64,000 bases of DNA, from the NCBI RefSeq assembly GCF_916619195.1, contig NZ_CAKAKL010000006.1, positions 124,001 through 188,000 of the forward strand, given 5' to 3'. Shown one piece after another: positions 8,483 to 20,305 of the stretch (position 1 is its first letter; each line of letters begins with the position of its first letter). A model generated the notes under the pieces. That model saw only the letters and a list, made by a program, of their open reading frames with translations. It searched no databases and had not been told where the DNA came from. The DNA is from Inquilinus sp. Marseille-Q2685 (GTDB lineage: Bacteria > Pseudomonadota > Alphaproteobacteria > DSM-16000 > Inquilinaceae). The translations under genes and the position numbers were made by a program.

Positions 8483-9343
8483 ATGATACGTTCCATGGAC
8501 GCAGGCACGGACTCCGATCTCGACATCCAGGCCACCTGCCGCAGCCTCGCGCTGCAGCAGATCGGGATGCTCACCCGCATCGCCGAGATCGGTATGCGGC
8601 TGGTCGAGGCGGAGGGCGCCAAGGCCATCGCCCAGGCCGAGCAGCCTGAGGCCGAGCAGCCCAGCGCCCCGCCGGCCAAGGACCACGGCCTTGCCTTCGC
8701 CCGCCATGCCGGCACGGTGCAGCGGGCCCTCATGCAGCGCCCCCGCGCCGCCGCCGACCTCGGCCCCCGCGACGGGGCCGCCCGCCGCGCCCGCCGGGCC
8801 CGCCAGCGCAACCACGTCACCGAGGCCCTCTACGCCCTGATCTGGGACCCCGCCCAGTCGATCGAGGAGCTCGACGAGGCCGACCATCGCACCGGCATGC
8901 TGCACGAGCGGCTCGACGCGCTGTACGAGGACGAGGAGGACCGGATCGAGGACCGGCCGGTAGGCGCGGTCATCACCGGCCTGGCCTGCGGCCTCGGCCT
9001 GTCCGACGAATGGCGCCGCCGGGCGGCCGACTGGTCGGACCCGCCCTATCCGCCGCCGCCGACCGGCAGCCCGGGCGAGATCCGGGCGCGGCGCCGGGCC
9101 CGGCTGCACGAACTGATGAGGCGGGCGGTCAAGGCCGTCGATCCCGGCAAGGCTCCCGGCCTCGCGGCCGGGATCGAGGCCCGGCTCGAGGAGCCCGATG
9201 CCGAAGAGCTGATCGACGCCGAGCCGCCCGGCCGGGCCGCCGCCCGCCTCCGCCGCTCCCTCGGCGTCGACTTCGCCGGCGACTACGAGGCCCCCCCCGA
9301 ACCTCACGCACCCGACAAGCCCAGCGGCCCCGACCCCGGGTGA
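8483..9343 (+). CDS. Hypothetical protein
   Basis: A 286-residue protein I do not recognise. It has no signal peptide or membrane helix. The N-terminal 60 residues look helical (LDIQATCRSLALQQIGMLTR), the middle holds a basic Arg-rich stretch (RRARRARQRN) before an NHVTEALYALIWDP segment, and the C-terminal third is rich in Pro, Ala and Arg with a PPYPPPP linker. Organisation resembles small alphaproteobacterial proteins of unknown role with a basic linker, but I would not assign a family. The start is uncertain: ATGs at 8483 and 8495 and a TTG at 8462 are in frame, and none has a strong ribosome-binding site. Confidence 0.6.
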   Translation: MIRSMDAGTDSDLDIQATCRSLALQQIGMLTRIAEIGMRLVEAEGAKAIAQAEQPEAEQPSAPPAKDHGLAFARHAGTVQRALMQRPRAAADLGPRDGAARRARRARQRNHVTEALYALIWDPAQSIEELDEADHRTGMLHERLDALYEDEEDRIEDRPVGAVITGLACGLGLSDEWRRRAADWSDPPYPPPPTGSPGEIRARRRARLHELMRRAVKAVDPGKAPGLAAGIEARLEEPDAEELIDAEPPGRAAARLRRSLGVDFAGDYEAPPEPHAPDKPSGPDPG

Positions 9344-9370
9344 CCGGCCGTCCTCCCCGCCGCAGAAATC

Positions 9371-9390
9371 GTCATCCCCGAGAAAGCGGG
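9371..9390. repeat. Short hairpin repeat fragment (GTCATCCCC type)
   Basis: GTCATCCCCGAGAAAGCGGG resembles the outer arm of the dispersed GTCAT-starting inverted repeats seen elsewhere in this window, with ATCCC/GGGAT arms. It lies between convergent genes, as most of the other copies do. It may be a degenerate remnant. Confidence 0.35.
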
Positions 9391-9422
9391 ATCTCGTCCG
9401 GCCGGATGGGGATGCCGCATGC

Positions 9423-9451
9423 GAAAAGGGCCGGCGCGCGGCGCCGGCCCT
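9423..9451 (-). terminator. Rho-independent terminator of the ffh-rplS operon
   Basis: Read on the minus strand, a stem GGGCCGGCGC with loop CGC and partner GCGCCGGCCC is followed by TTTT. It begins 30 bases after the rplS stop, the expected end of the operon transcript. Confidence 0.75.
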
Positions 9452-9481
9452 CGATCGGACCCGATGGATGCGGGCGGGCGA

Positions 9482-9871
9482 TCAGCCCTCCTGCTGCTCC
9501 TGCTGGGGCTTGTTGTCCCGGCGCTCGGTGATGCGCGCGGCCTTGCCGCGGCGGTCGCGCAGGTAATACAGCTTGGCGCGGCGGACGGCGCCGCGGCGGA
9601 CGACCTCGATCGAGTCGATGCGCGGGCTGTACAGCGGGAAGACGCGCTCGACGCCCTCGCCATAGCTGATCTTGCGGACGGTGAAGTGGCTGTTCAGGCC
9701 GGCGTTCTTGCGGCCGATGCAGACGCCCTCATAGGCCTGGACGCGCTCGCGCGTGCCCTCGATGACCTTGACGTTCACCTTGACGGTGTCGCCGGGCTGG
9801 AAATCCGGGATCTTGCGGTCGGCGGTCAGCTTGTCGACCTGCTCCTGCTCGATCGTCTGAATGATGTTCAT
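9482..9871 (-). CDS. rplS: 50S ribosomal protein L19
   Basis: A 129-residue ribosomal protein bL19, located at the 30S-50S interface. The sequence from residue 17 ([16 protein letters not shown]) through [14 protein letters not shown] and [17 protein letters not shown] to [17 protein letters not shown] covers the whole family. A short Gln/Glu-rich tail (QQEQQEG) follows. The start overlaps the trmD stop by four bases (ATGA), so translation is probably coupled. It is the last gene of the ffh-rpsP-rimM-trmD-rplS unit. Confidence 0.98.
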   Translation of the reverse strand: MNIIQTIEQEQVDKLTADRKIPDFQPGDTVKVNVKVIEGTRERVQAYEGVCIGRKNAGLNSHFTVRKISYGEGVERVFPLYSPRIDSIEVVRRGAVRRAKLYYLRDRRGKAARITERRDNKPQQEQQEG

Positions 9872-10680
9872 GGCTCTCGTCCTTCTTGTTCCTTGGTGTC
9901 TCTACGTCGGTCTCGGCCCGGGCGCTTTCGGACGTGGCTCCCGCCGCCTTCGGCCCTTTCGGGATTCGCGGCGAGGTATCGCTGCCAGAGGTCCGGGCGT
10001 CGCTCCCGGGTGATGCTTTCCGCCTGTTCCAGCCGCCAGCGCCGCACCTTCGCATGGTCGCCGGAGACCAGGATCTCCGGCACCGCGCGGGATGCGCCAT
10101 CGGCGCCCGTCCACAGGGCCGGCCGGGTGTAGTGCGGGTACTCCAGGAGACCCGCCCCGAACTCGGCCCCGAAACTCTCCTCCCCGGCGCTCTCCGCGTT
10201 GCCCATGACGCCGGGGAGCAGGCGCACCACGGCATCGATCAGGGCCAGCGCGGCGATCTCGCCGCCGGACAGGATGAAATCGCCCAGGCTGACCTCCTCC
10301 GCCCCCTGGGCGTCGAGAAGCCGCTGGTCGACCCCTTCGTACCGGCCGCAGAGCAGGACGACCGCCGGCTCCGCCGCCAGCTCCCGCACCAGCGCCTGAT
10401 CGAGCAGCCGGCCGCGGGGGCTCAGATAGATCAGCCGCTCCCCCGGGCGGCGGACCGCCTGCACGGCGTCGTCCAGAACCTGGGGAAGCATGACCATGCC
10501 GGCGCCGCCCCCAAAGGGGGCGTCGTCGACCGAGCGGTGCTTATCGCGCGCGAAGCCGCGAATGTCCACCGATTCCAGCACCCAGTCGCCGCGCGCCAGC
10601 GCTTTTCCGGCCAGGGACTGGCCGAGCGGGCCCGGAAACATTTCCGGAAACAGCGTCAGGACGCGGGTGGTCCAAGGCAT
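9868..10680 (-). CDS. trmD: tRNA (guanine-37-N1)-methyltransferase
   Basis: A 270-residue SPOUT methyltransferase that makes m1G37 in tRNAs reading CUN, CCN and CGG codons and prevents +1 frameshifts. The trefoil-knot motifs are present: [26 protein letters not shown] and the start [25 protein letters not shown] is also conserved. I chose the ATG at 10680, immediately after the rimM stop; an in-frame ATG at 10707 would add nine residues and overlap rimM. The C-terminal 30 residues are basic and look variable. It is preceded by rimM and overlaps rplS by four bases. Confidence 0.97.
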   Translation of the reverse strand: MPWTTRVLTLFPEMFPGPLGQSLAGKALARGDWVLESVDIRGFARDKHRSVDDAPFGGGAGMVMLPQVLDDAVQAVRRPGERLIYLSPRGRLLDQALVRELAAEPAVVLLCGRYEGVDQRLLDAQGAEEVSLGDFILSGGEIAALALIDAVVRLLPGVMGNAESAGEESFGAEFGAGLLEYPHYTRPALWTGADGASRAVPEILVSGDHAKVRRWRLEQAESITRERRPDLWQRYLAANPERAEGGGSHVRKRPGRDRRRDTKEQEGREP

Positions 10681-10681
10681 C

Positions 10682-11245
10682 TCAGGCCCCAGTCCCGGCG
10701 TCGTCATCCTCGCCCTCTTCCGGCGGCCGCTCCGCCGGTTCCAGCAGACCGGCCGGCGGGTCGACGACGATGCGGCGGCCGGCGATGTCGACCACCGGCA
10801 CCGCGGCCCGGGTGAAGGGCATCATGACGGCCCCTGCCCCCTGCCGCGCGATCTCCAGCATCTCGCCGGCGCCGAAGTCGAACACAGCGCGCACCGTGCC
10901 GAAGGCCGATCCGTCCGCCAGCACCGCCGGCAGGCCGATCAGGTCGGCATGGTAGAACTCGTCCTCTTCCGTCTCCGGCAGCGCGGCGCGGTCGACATAG
11001 AGGCGCAGGCCGCGCAGCGCGTCGGCCGCGTCGCGATCGGCGACGCCCTCCACCCGCACGATCCACTGGTCCTTGGCCCAGGACAGCAGCTGCAGGGCGA
11101 AGCGCCGCGCCCCGGCCTCGTCCGAGACCGGGCCGTAGGCGGTCAGGTCCTCAGGGGCGGCGGTGAAGGGCTTGACCTTCACCAGGCCGCGGACGCCGTG
11201 CGCCCCGGTGATCTGGCCGACGCAGACCTTGGAGGATGGAGCCAT
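10682..11245 (-). CDS. rimM: 16S rRNA processing protein RimM
   Basis: A 187-residue ribosome maturation factor that binds S19 and assists assembly of the 30S head. The N-terminal RimM domain begins [22 protein letters not shown], a near-consensus start, and the PRC-barrel-like C-terminal domain holds [15 protein letters not shown] and GAGEMLEI with a [15 protein letters not shown] segment. The tail is acidic. It lies between rpsP and trmD in the usual order. Confidence 0.97.
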   Translation of the reverse strand: MAPSSKVCVGQITGAHGVRGLVKVKPFTAAPEDLTAYGPVSDEAGARRFALQLLSWAKDQWIVRVEGVADRDAADALRGLRLYVDRAALPETEEDEFYHADLIGLPAVLADGSAFGTVRAVFDFGAGEMLEIARQGAGAVMMPFTRAAVPVVDIAGRRIVVDPPAGLLEPAERPPEEGEDDDAGTGA

Positions 11246-11302
11246 AGCGGGCGGTCCGGCGGACGCCCCTCACCCCGCGTGGGGAAAGGGCGCCCGGTCG
11301 GA

Positions 11303-11671
11303 TCAGGCCTCGGCCGGAGCCTCGGCGGCCGCGGCGGCGGCCTCGGCCGCAGCCTTGGCGCGCTCCTGGGCCTTCGCCTTCGGGGCCGACTTCGACGGGG
11401 TCTCGCGGTACTTCGGCATCGGCGCCAGCTCGGCCTGGCCGAGGAACTTGGCGACGCGCTCGGTCGGCTGGGCGCCGACCGACAGCCAATGCTTGATGCG
11501 CTCGGCCTTCAGGACCAGGCGCTCCGGATGATCCTTCTCCAGCATCGGGTTGTAGGTGCCGACCTTCTCGATGAAGCGGCCGTCGCGCGGGCTGCGCGTG
11601 TCGGCGATCACGATCGAGTAGAACGGGCGCTTCTTGGCGCCGCCGCGGGTCAGGCGGATCTTGACGGACAT
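11303..11671 (-). CDS. rpsP: 30S ribosomal protein S16
   Basis: A 122-residue bS16. The N-terminal 80 residues match the family throughout ([20 protein letters not shown], then [13 protein letters not shown] and [17 protein letters not shown]). A C-terminal extension of about 35 residues rich in Ala and Lys is common among alphaproteobacterial S16 proteins. It is the second gene of the operon, 66 bases after ffh. Confidence 0.98.
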   Translation of the reverse strand: MSVKIRLTRGGAKKRPFYSIVIADTRSPRDGRFIEKVGTYNPMLEKDHPERLVLKAERIKHWLSVGAQPTERVAKFLGQAELAPMPKYRETPSKSAPKAKAQERAKAAAEAAAAAAEAPAEA

Positions 11672-11737
11672 TGACGTACTCTCCTCAGGTCAAACTCTAG
11701 AATTCTCGAAACTCACGAAGAACGGCCGGGGCCGCTC

Positions 11738-13135
<1,398 letters not shown>

Positions 13136-13256
13136 GATCGCCCTTCGAATTGCGCGACCCCAAACGGAAAAGCGCCAGTGCGCGACACTCGCGGACTGGC
13201 GGCACCCCGTGGGGTCTCGCTGCGGGCCCATCCCGCAGCGCCGGGTCTTCTAGACG

Positions 13257-13287
13257 GGCGGGGCCGCGGAGTCAATGCGGCCCCGCC
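13257..13287 (-). terminator. Strong hairpin between the acetyltransferase gene and ffh
   Basis: Perfect 11-bp arms (GGCGGGGCCGC and its complement) flank a nine-base loop, six bases after the acetyltransferase stop on the minus strand. There is no clear U-run after it, so it may act as a weak terminator or transcript-stabilising hairpin. It matters because the cobalamin-riboswitch transcript would otherwise continue into ffh. Confidence 0.45.
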
Positions 13288-13292
13288 GACGG

Positions 13293-13874
13293 TCAGTCCT
13301 TCTCCCGGCGCAGCACCAGGATAAAGCCGTCCTCGCCCGGCAGACCGCGGCCGGATTCGGAGGGGACGGCGTCGCCGCCCGAGGCCGGCGGCGGCTCGGT
13401 TCGGTTCAGGAAGGACTCCATGGCGGCCACCGGCCAGCGCCAGATCGTCTTGTCCTGCGGCGCCGCGCCGATGCCGTCGTAGAGCCGGCGGGCCCCGGCA
13501 TTGTCCGACGCCATCTCCCAGCGCACCCGCATCGCCTGCGACACGCCGATATCGGCCAGGGCCCGCATCAGCTGCCGGGCGACGCCGCGGCCGCGCGCCC
13601 GCTCGCGGACATAGACGTCGTCGACCCGGATGAAGTCGCCCCCGGTCCAGACCGAATAGTCGATGGTGTAGGTGACGTAGCCGACCACGCCGCTGCCGTC
13701 CTCGGCGATCAGGCCGCGGAAGCGCGGCGGCGCCTCGGCCAGCGCCTCGTCGAGGTCGGCGCGCTGCGCCGTCATCGCCGCCGCATCGCCGGCGAACGCC
13801 GCCAGCTCGCGCAGCATGTCGAGCAGCATCGGCACATCCGCGGCCACCAGCGGCCGCACGGTCAGATCGGACAC
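13293..13874 (-). CDS. GNAT family N-acetyltransferase
   Basis: A 193-residue acetyltransferase of the SSAT/diamine-acetyltransferase-like GNAT group. The acetyl-CoA-binding motif A is visible as DDVYVRERARGRGVARQLM, where RGRGVA fits the R/Q-x-x-G-x-G/A loop. The N-terminal TVRPLVAADVPMLLDMLREL and the RFRGLIAED segment fit motif C/D positions. After residue 150 an extra tail (PPPASGGDAVPSES) is atypical and low-complexity. Start: GTG at 13874 or 13877, preceded by GGGAG; both are possible. The gene follows a full cobalamin riboswitch by about 107 bases, an unusual pairing. The substrate is unknown. Confidence 0.82.
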   Translation of the reverse strand: MSDLTVRPLVAADVPMLLDMLRELAAFAGDAAAMTAQRADLDEALAEAPPRFRGLIAEDGSGVVGYVTYTIDYSVWTGGDFIRVDDVYVRERARGRGVARQLMRALADIGVSQAMRVRWEMASDNAGARRLYDGIGAAPQDKTIWRWPVAAMESFLNRTEPPPASGGDAVPSESGRGLPGEDGFILVLRREKD

Positions 13875-13980
13875 CACAGCATCTCCCGCCTTCGGCGAGG
13901 GGTCGCGGGAGGAGGCCGGCCGGACAGGTGCCGCCCGACGCGCCGCCCGGGGACACCCCGCCCCGTCACACGCATACTCT

Positions 13981-14148
13981 CGACGGCAGGTCTCCTGGCT
14001 CGCGGGTCGTCGCCGCACGCCCCCTTCCCGGGGTCAGCCGGTGGCTTCGGGCGCGGGCTCGCCGCCTACAGTTGCGGGGGCAGCGCCGGCCTTGCCCGAC
14101 AGGCTCACCGGCTTCCCTTTTCACCCCGGTTCCCCGGGGCACCGTCGG
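13981..14148 (-). promoter_or_regulatory. Cobalamin (AdoCbl) riboswitch
   Basis: Read on the minus strand the element has the family's conserved blocks in order: GGTGCC, GGGAAGCCGGTG, the core GCTGCCCCCGCAACTGTAGGCGG, GAAGCCACCGGCTGACC, GGGAAGG, and the B12 box GAGCCAGGAGACCTGCC. The 5' CGACGG and 3' CCGTCG close the P1 stem. The element lies between the divergent starts of dapF (plus) and the acetyltransferase (minus) and is oriented toward the acetyltransferase. It is expected to repress downstream expression when adenosylcobalamin is abundant. Confidence 0.95.
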
Positions 14149-14258
14149 CCGCCATGCTAGCCGCCGGCCCTCGCCCTGTCGATCACGCAGGGCTCCGCCC
14201 TCGCGTCCGGAGGCCGGTTGATGCCATATGAGAGCGGGAGAGACCTTGGGAGCGGGCA

Positions 14259-15098
14259 ATGGACGGCCTGCCGTTCTGGAAGATGCACGGGCTGGGCAAC
14301 GACTTCGTCGTGCTGGACGCACGCGAGCGGCCGATCGCGATCCATCCCGACCAGGCGCGCCGCATCGCCGACCGGCACCGCGGCGTCGGCTTCGACCAAC
14401 TGCTGGTGATCGAGCCGGCGCAGACCGCGGGCGCCGACGTGTTCATGCGCATCCTCAATGCCGACGGCACCGAATCGGGCGCCTGCGGCAACGGCACGCG
14501 CTGTGTCGCCGCCCTGGTCATGGCCGACAGCGGTGTGGACAAGGCCGTGATCGAGACCCGCGGCGGCCTGCTGGAATGCCGCGGCGCCCCCCAGGGCGGC
14601 GTCACGGTCGACATGGGCCCGGCCCGGCTGGGCTGGCAGGACATCCCGCTGGCGCATGAGGCCGACACGCTGCACCTGCCGGTGTCCTCCGGCGCGCTGT
14701 CGGACGGGGTCGGCGTGTCCATGGGCAACCCGCACGCCGTGTTCTTCGTGCCGGATGCCGAGAAGGTGCAGATCGACGGCGTCGGGCCGGTGCTGGAGCA
14801 CGACCCGCTGTTCCCCGAGCGCGCCAATATCGGCGTGGTCCAGATGCTGGCCCGCGACCGGCTGCGCTACCGGGTGTGGGAGCGCGGCGTCGGCGTCACC
14901 CAGGCCTGCGGCAGCGGCGCCTGCGCCGCCGCCGTGGCCGCGGTGCGCCGCGGCCTGGCCGAGCGCACCGCCTGGGTCGAGCTGGACGGCGGCACGCTCT
15001 TGATCGAATGGCGCGAGAGCGACGGCCATGTGCTGATGACCGGCCCGGCCGAGACCAGCTTCGCCGGCATCCTCTCGCGCGACCTGCTGGACGGCTGA
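14259..15098 (+). CDS. dapF: Diaminopimelate epimerase
   Basis: A 279-residue cofactor-independent epimerase converting LL- to meso-diaminopimelate for lysine and peptidoglycan synthesis. The two catalytic cysteines are in ACGNGTRC (Cys76) and QACGSGACA (Cys217). The N-terminal [14 protein letters not shown] and the MGNPHAV segment are diagnostic. A GGGAG site precedes the ATG. In many alphaproteobacteria dapF is followed by mtaB/ftsY; here ftsY comes about 4 kb downstream, with the thiamine operon between. The partner enzyme gene lysA lies at the other end of the window. Confidence 0.97.
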   Translation: MDGLPFWKMHGLGNDFVVLDARERPIAIHPDQARRIADRHRGVGFDQLLVIEPAQTAGADVFMRILNADGTESGACGNGTRCVAALVMADSGVDKAVIETRGGLLECRGAPQGGVTVDMGPARLGWQDIPLAHEADTLHLPVSSGALSDGVGVSMGNPHAVFFVPDAEKVQIDGVGPVLEHDPLFPERANIGVVQMLARDRLRYRVWERGVGVTQACGSGACAAAVAAVRRGLAERTAWVELDGGTLLIEWRESDGHVLMTGPAETSFAGILSRDLLDG

Positions 15099-15102
15099 CC
15101 GC

Positions 15103-16242
15103 TCAACGGGCGGCAAGGCAGGCGGCCCGGCACGCCCACCACACGCCGGTGATCAGGCCGAGCAGCAGCAGCCGCAGCCAGTACACCAGGGCGAAGACGA
15201 ACCCGATCGCGCCGAACAGCACGGTGGCGGTGAGGTCGGCCAGCCGCCGGGACCAGCGGATCGTCGCCTTCACCGTGGTCAGCGCGCCGCGTTTCAGCAC
15301 CTTGAACACGGCCAGGGTGCGGTCGCCCATCACCGCCGACACCGCGTCGATGCGGCGCAGGTCCGGCACGTCGTCGACATAGCGCAGCAGCTCGACCGAC
15401 TGCGCCGGGCCGACCCGGTCGGCCACCCTGCCCGCGGCGCCGACGGCCTCGTCCAGCCCGTCCAGGCGGTCGCGGCGGATCGCGGCGGCGAAGACCGCGC
15501 CGGGCCGCATCACCGTGTCCTGCCAGCCGGCCTCCCGCACCTGCCGGCGCAGCGCCGGGAAATCGACCACGTCGGCCACCATCCGGCCGAGGCGCTCGGC
15601 GAAGCGCGCCGACAGCCGGCCCGTCCGCCGCGCGATCTTGAACACCGACACCGCGCCGCGCGGCAGGGCCGCGGCCCCGCCGGAGCCCCAGGTCGCCGCG
15701 GTCAGGGTCAGCCCGATGCCCGACAGGCCCAGCGCCAGCTCGTCCACCGGGTCGCCGCCGCCGAAATGCCAGAGCTCGCGGCCGATGTCGCGCAGGTCGC
15801 CGACGAAGGTCATGTCGGCGGCGAAGGCGCCGGCCAGGCCGGAGAGGCCGTGGCCCTCCCCTGTCACGGCGCCGGCAACCGCCTGCCGGGCAGCCCGGGC
15901 CGCGCTGCTGGTCGTGGAGGTCTCGTCCTCGTACCGCTCCCGCCATTCCGGCCTGACCGGGTATCCCGTCATCCCGGCCACCTTCAGCCAGACTGCGGCC
16001 CCGTCGATGTCGTCCTCGGCGAAGGCCGTGGCGAGCCCGGCATCGATCTGTTCCGGCGAGGTCCCGGCCCGGGTCCAGGCGGTCAGCGCGGCCTCGACCT
16101 CCTGCGCCTCCGGCGTCCGGGCCAGCTCGGCCTGGACGAGCTCCATCAGCGGAATGGCGGCGCGCAGGGCGAGGACCAGCCCGATCAGCCCCGGGACCGT
16201 GATCAGGAGGAATTCCAGGACGCGCAGCGGCCGCAGCTTCAT
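15103..16242 (-). CDS. Hypothetical membrane protein
   Basis: A 379-residue protein I do not recognise. An N-terminal helix (residues 10-33, with LLITVPGLIGLVLALRA) anchors it, and two or more helices occupy the C-terminal 45 residues (TVLFGAIGFVFALVYWL). Between them is a long soluble or amphipathic region, including a glycine-rich GVGLGLSGIGLTL stretch near residues 190-205 that may be a further membrane pass. It is convergent with dapF, only four bases separating the stops, and lies downstream of thiE on the same strand. No catalytic motif was found. Confidence 0.65.
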   Translation of the reverse strand: MKLRPLRVLEFLLITVPGLIGLVLALRAAIPLMELVQAELARTPEAQEVEAALTAWTRAGTSPEQIDAGLATAFAEDDIDGAAVWLKVAGMTGYPVRPEWRERYEDETSTTSSAARAARQAVAGAVTGEGHGLSGLAGAFAADMTFVGDLRDIGRELWHFGGGDPVDELALGLSGIGLTLTAATWGSGGAAALPRGAVSVFKIARRTGRLSARFAERLGRMVADVVDFPALRRQVREAGWQDTVMRPGAVFAAAIRRDRLDGLDEAVGAAGRVADRVGPAQSVELLRYVDDVPDLRRIDAVSAVMGDRTLAVFKVLKRGALTTVKATIRWSRRLADLTATVLFGAIGFVFALVYWLRLLLLGLITGVWWACRAACLAAR

Positions 16243-16304
16243 GGAGTCGGGATACTCATCCGGCCCCGACCTATAGCATGGCGGGCAGGCCTCCCGACAG
16301 GCGG

Positions 16305-16931
16305 TCAGGCCAGGCCGCCGCGGAGCGCCGCGAGATGGGCACGGATCGCGACGGTGGGATCACCCGCCCGCATCACCCCGCCCATCACCGCGACTCCGGC
16401 GAAGCCGACGGCCATGAGCCCCGGCACCAGCCCTGGCTCGACCCCGCCGAGGGCGATCACCCGGCCGGGATGGCGGCGCGCGACGACGCCGGCTTCCGCC
16501 AGGGACAGGATGGGTTCGTAACCCGGCTTGCTCGCGGTCGGCGCCAGGGGTCCGAGGGTGACGTAGTCGGCCCCGGCCGCGACCGCGGCGTCGACCTCGT
16601 CGCCCGAATGGCAGGAGGCGCCGATCAGGGCGGAGGGACCGAGCCGCCGCCGGGCCGCGGCGGGGTCGCCGCCGGCGGCGAGGTGCAGCCCGTCGGCCTC
16701 GGCGGCCGCGTCGGGATCGGCATGGACGGTCACGACTGCGCCGACCGGCCGGGCCAGGGCCCGCAGCCGATGCAGCAGGGCGAAGCGCTCTGTCGCCGAC
16801 AGGTCCTTCTCGCGCAGGCTGACCCAGCGGCAGCCGGCGACCAGCGCATCCGCCACCACGCCGGCCAGCGGCCGTGCCGCCTGGCGCCGATCGGTGATCA
16901 GCAGCAGCGGCGGCGACGGCAGCCCGGTCAT
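16305..16931 (-). CDS. thiE: Thiamine-phosphate synthase
   Basis: A 208-residue TIM-barrel enzyme that joins HMP-pyrophosphate and the thiazole phosphate to thiamine phosphate. LLLITDRR at the N-terminus, WVSLREKDLSA (pyrophosphate-binding), VHADPDAAAEADGLHL, ASCHS and the phosphate loop GPLAPTASKPGYEP all match the family, as does ALGGV near residue 170. The length is normal. It is the last gene of the thiO-thiS-thiG-thiE operon, seven bases after thiG. Confidence 0.95.
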   Translation of the reverse strand: MTGLPSPPLLLITDRRQAARPLAGVVADALVAGCRWVSLREKDLSATERFALLHRLRALARPVGAVVTVHADPDAAAEADGLHLAAGGDPAAARRRLGPSALIGASCHSGDEVDAAVAAGADYVTLGPLAPTASKPGYEPILSLAEAGVVARRHPGRVIALGGVEPGLVPGLMAVGFAGVAVMGGVMRAGDPTVAIRAHLAALRGGLA

Positions 16932-16938
16932 GAGCCCA

Positions 16939-17934
<996 letters not shown>

Positions 17935-17938
<4 letters not shown>

Positions 17939-19137
17939 TGCGCCGCCTCCGCGATCCGGGTGAAGCGGTCGATCCGGAACGGCTCCGCCGCCTCCGGCAG
18001 GCGGCCGTCGAGGATGGTGCCGGCCACCGCCTCGACCGTCGCCGGCAGCAACAGGATGCCGTTGCGGTGATGGCCGGTGGCGAAGACCAGCCCCTCGATC
18101 GCCGAGGGGCCGAGCACCGGCGCGTCGTCGCGGCTGCCGGGGCGCAGCCCGGCCCAGCTCTCGATCAGCGGCAGCTCCTCGATCCCCGGCAGGGCCCGCC
18201 AGGCGGCGTCGAGCAGCGACAGCATGCCGCCGGCGGTGACGGTGGTGTCGAAGCCGCGCTCCTCCACCGTGGCGCCGACGATCAGCCGGCCGTCCAGCCG
18301 CGGCACCAGATAGGCCTTGCCGGCCCACAGCACATGGCGCAGCAGCGGCGCCGCCGGGTCCATCTGCAGCGCCAGCATCTGGCCCTTCACCGGCCGCACC
18401 GGCGGCAGCGCCTCACGCGGGATCCCCGGGATGCCGCCCGACCAGGCGCCGGCGGCCAGCACCACGGCATCGGCCGAAAGCACCTCGCCGGCCACCACCA
18501 CGCCGCCGGCGCGGCCGTGGTCCAGGATGACGGACTCGACCGCCGCATGGTCGTGCAGCCCGCCGCCGGCGCGGCGCAGCGCCTCGGCCAGGGCCGGGAC
18601 CAGCCACCGGTTGTCGACCTGATGGTCGGCCGGGCTGTGCACCGCGGCGGCGAGGCCGGGCCGCAGCATCGGCTCGCGCCGCAGCAGCTCGGCGCCGGTC
18701 AGCCAGTTCAGCTCGACCCCGAGCTTCGCCTGGTAATCGGCGGAGAAGCGCAGCTCCGCCGCGTCGTCGCGGGTCAGGGCCACGGCCAGCGTGCCCTCGT
18801 CGCGATAGCCCACGGGCCGGGCCGACGCGGCCTCGACCTCCCGGGCGAAGCCGGGCCAGAGCTCCTGGGCGCGGCGGCACAAGCCGAACAGCGCCTCCTC
18901 CCCCGGCTCGGCCTCGAGCCCGGCGGCGAGCATGCCGGCGGCGGCCCAGCTGGCCTCGCGTCCGACCGGCCCGCGGTCATAGACGTCGACGGGGCAGCCG
19001 GCGCGGGCCAGGCGCCAGCCGATGGCCAGGCCGTTGACCCCGGCGCCGATGACGGCGACGCGCGGTCTTGCGCCGCGCAAAGGCGTCGGGCCGACGGAGT
19101 CGGCCTGCAAAAGGGACGGAATCGGAATGCCGGTCAT
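17935..19137 (-). CDS. thiO: Glycine oxidase ThiO
   Basis: A 400-residue FAD-dependent amine oxidase of the DAO family that oxidises glycine to the imine used by thiazole synthase. The dinucleotide-binding motif VAVIGAGVNGLAIG is at residues 27-40, followed by GREASWAAAGMLA, which matches the ThiO-specific S-x-AAAGML segment. Later ILLPATVEAVAG and WAGLRPGSRDDAPVLG are typical of the DAO C-terminal half. It is the first gene of the thiamine operon; its start lies directly at the end of the TPP riboswitch. Confidence 0.95.
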
Positions 19138-19140
19138 CTC

Positions 19141-19219
19141 AGGCTCCCTCCGCTGGCATGATCCAGGTCAGGTTCGATGGGTATGATCTCAGCCCGCCAT
19201 GACGACGGGCACCCCAGCC
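19141..19219 (-). promoter_or_regulatory. TPP riboswitch (THI element)
   Basis: On the minus strand the sequence reads GGCTGGGGTGCCC, then GGCTGAGATCATACCC, GAACCTGACCTGGATCATGCC and AGCGGAGGGA, the standard THI-box blocks. The GGAGGGA at the 3' end is nine bases from the thiO ATG, so the ribosome-binding site is part of the aptamer's closing region. This suggests translational control of the operon by thiamine pyrophosphate. Confidence 0.97.
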
Positions 19220-19345
19220 GATGCCGCCATTTCAGTCCCGGAGGCGGGCGGGTTGCAACCCCTTTTTTGTGACCCGCCCCAGGGCACCCCTGCCCCGCGC
19301 CCGGCCGACTTACGGAGGTCACACACGGCGTGTTAAGAAGCGCGC

Positions 19346-20301
<956 letters not shown>

Positions 20302-20305
<4 letters not shown>

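Noticed and set aside
19250-19268. GGGTTGCAACCC followed by a T-run, resembling a plus-strand terminator
   Set aside because: No plus-strand gene ends upstream of it within reach; it lies in the leader region between the TPP riboswitch and ftsY, so a terminator role was not assigned.
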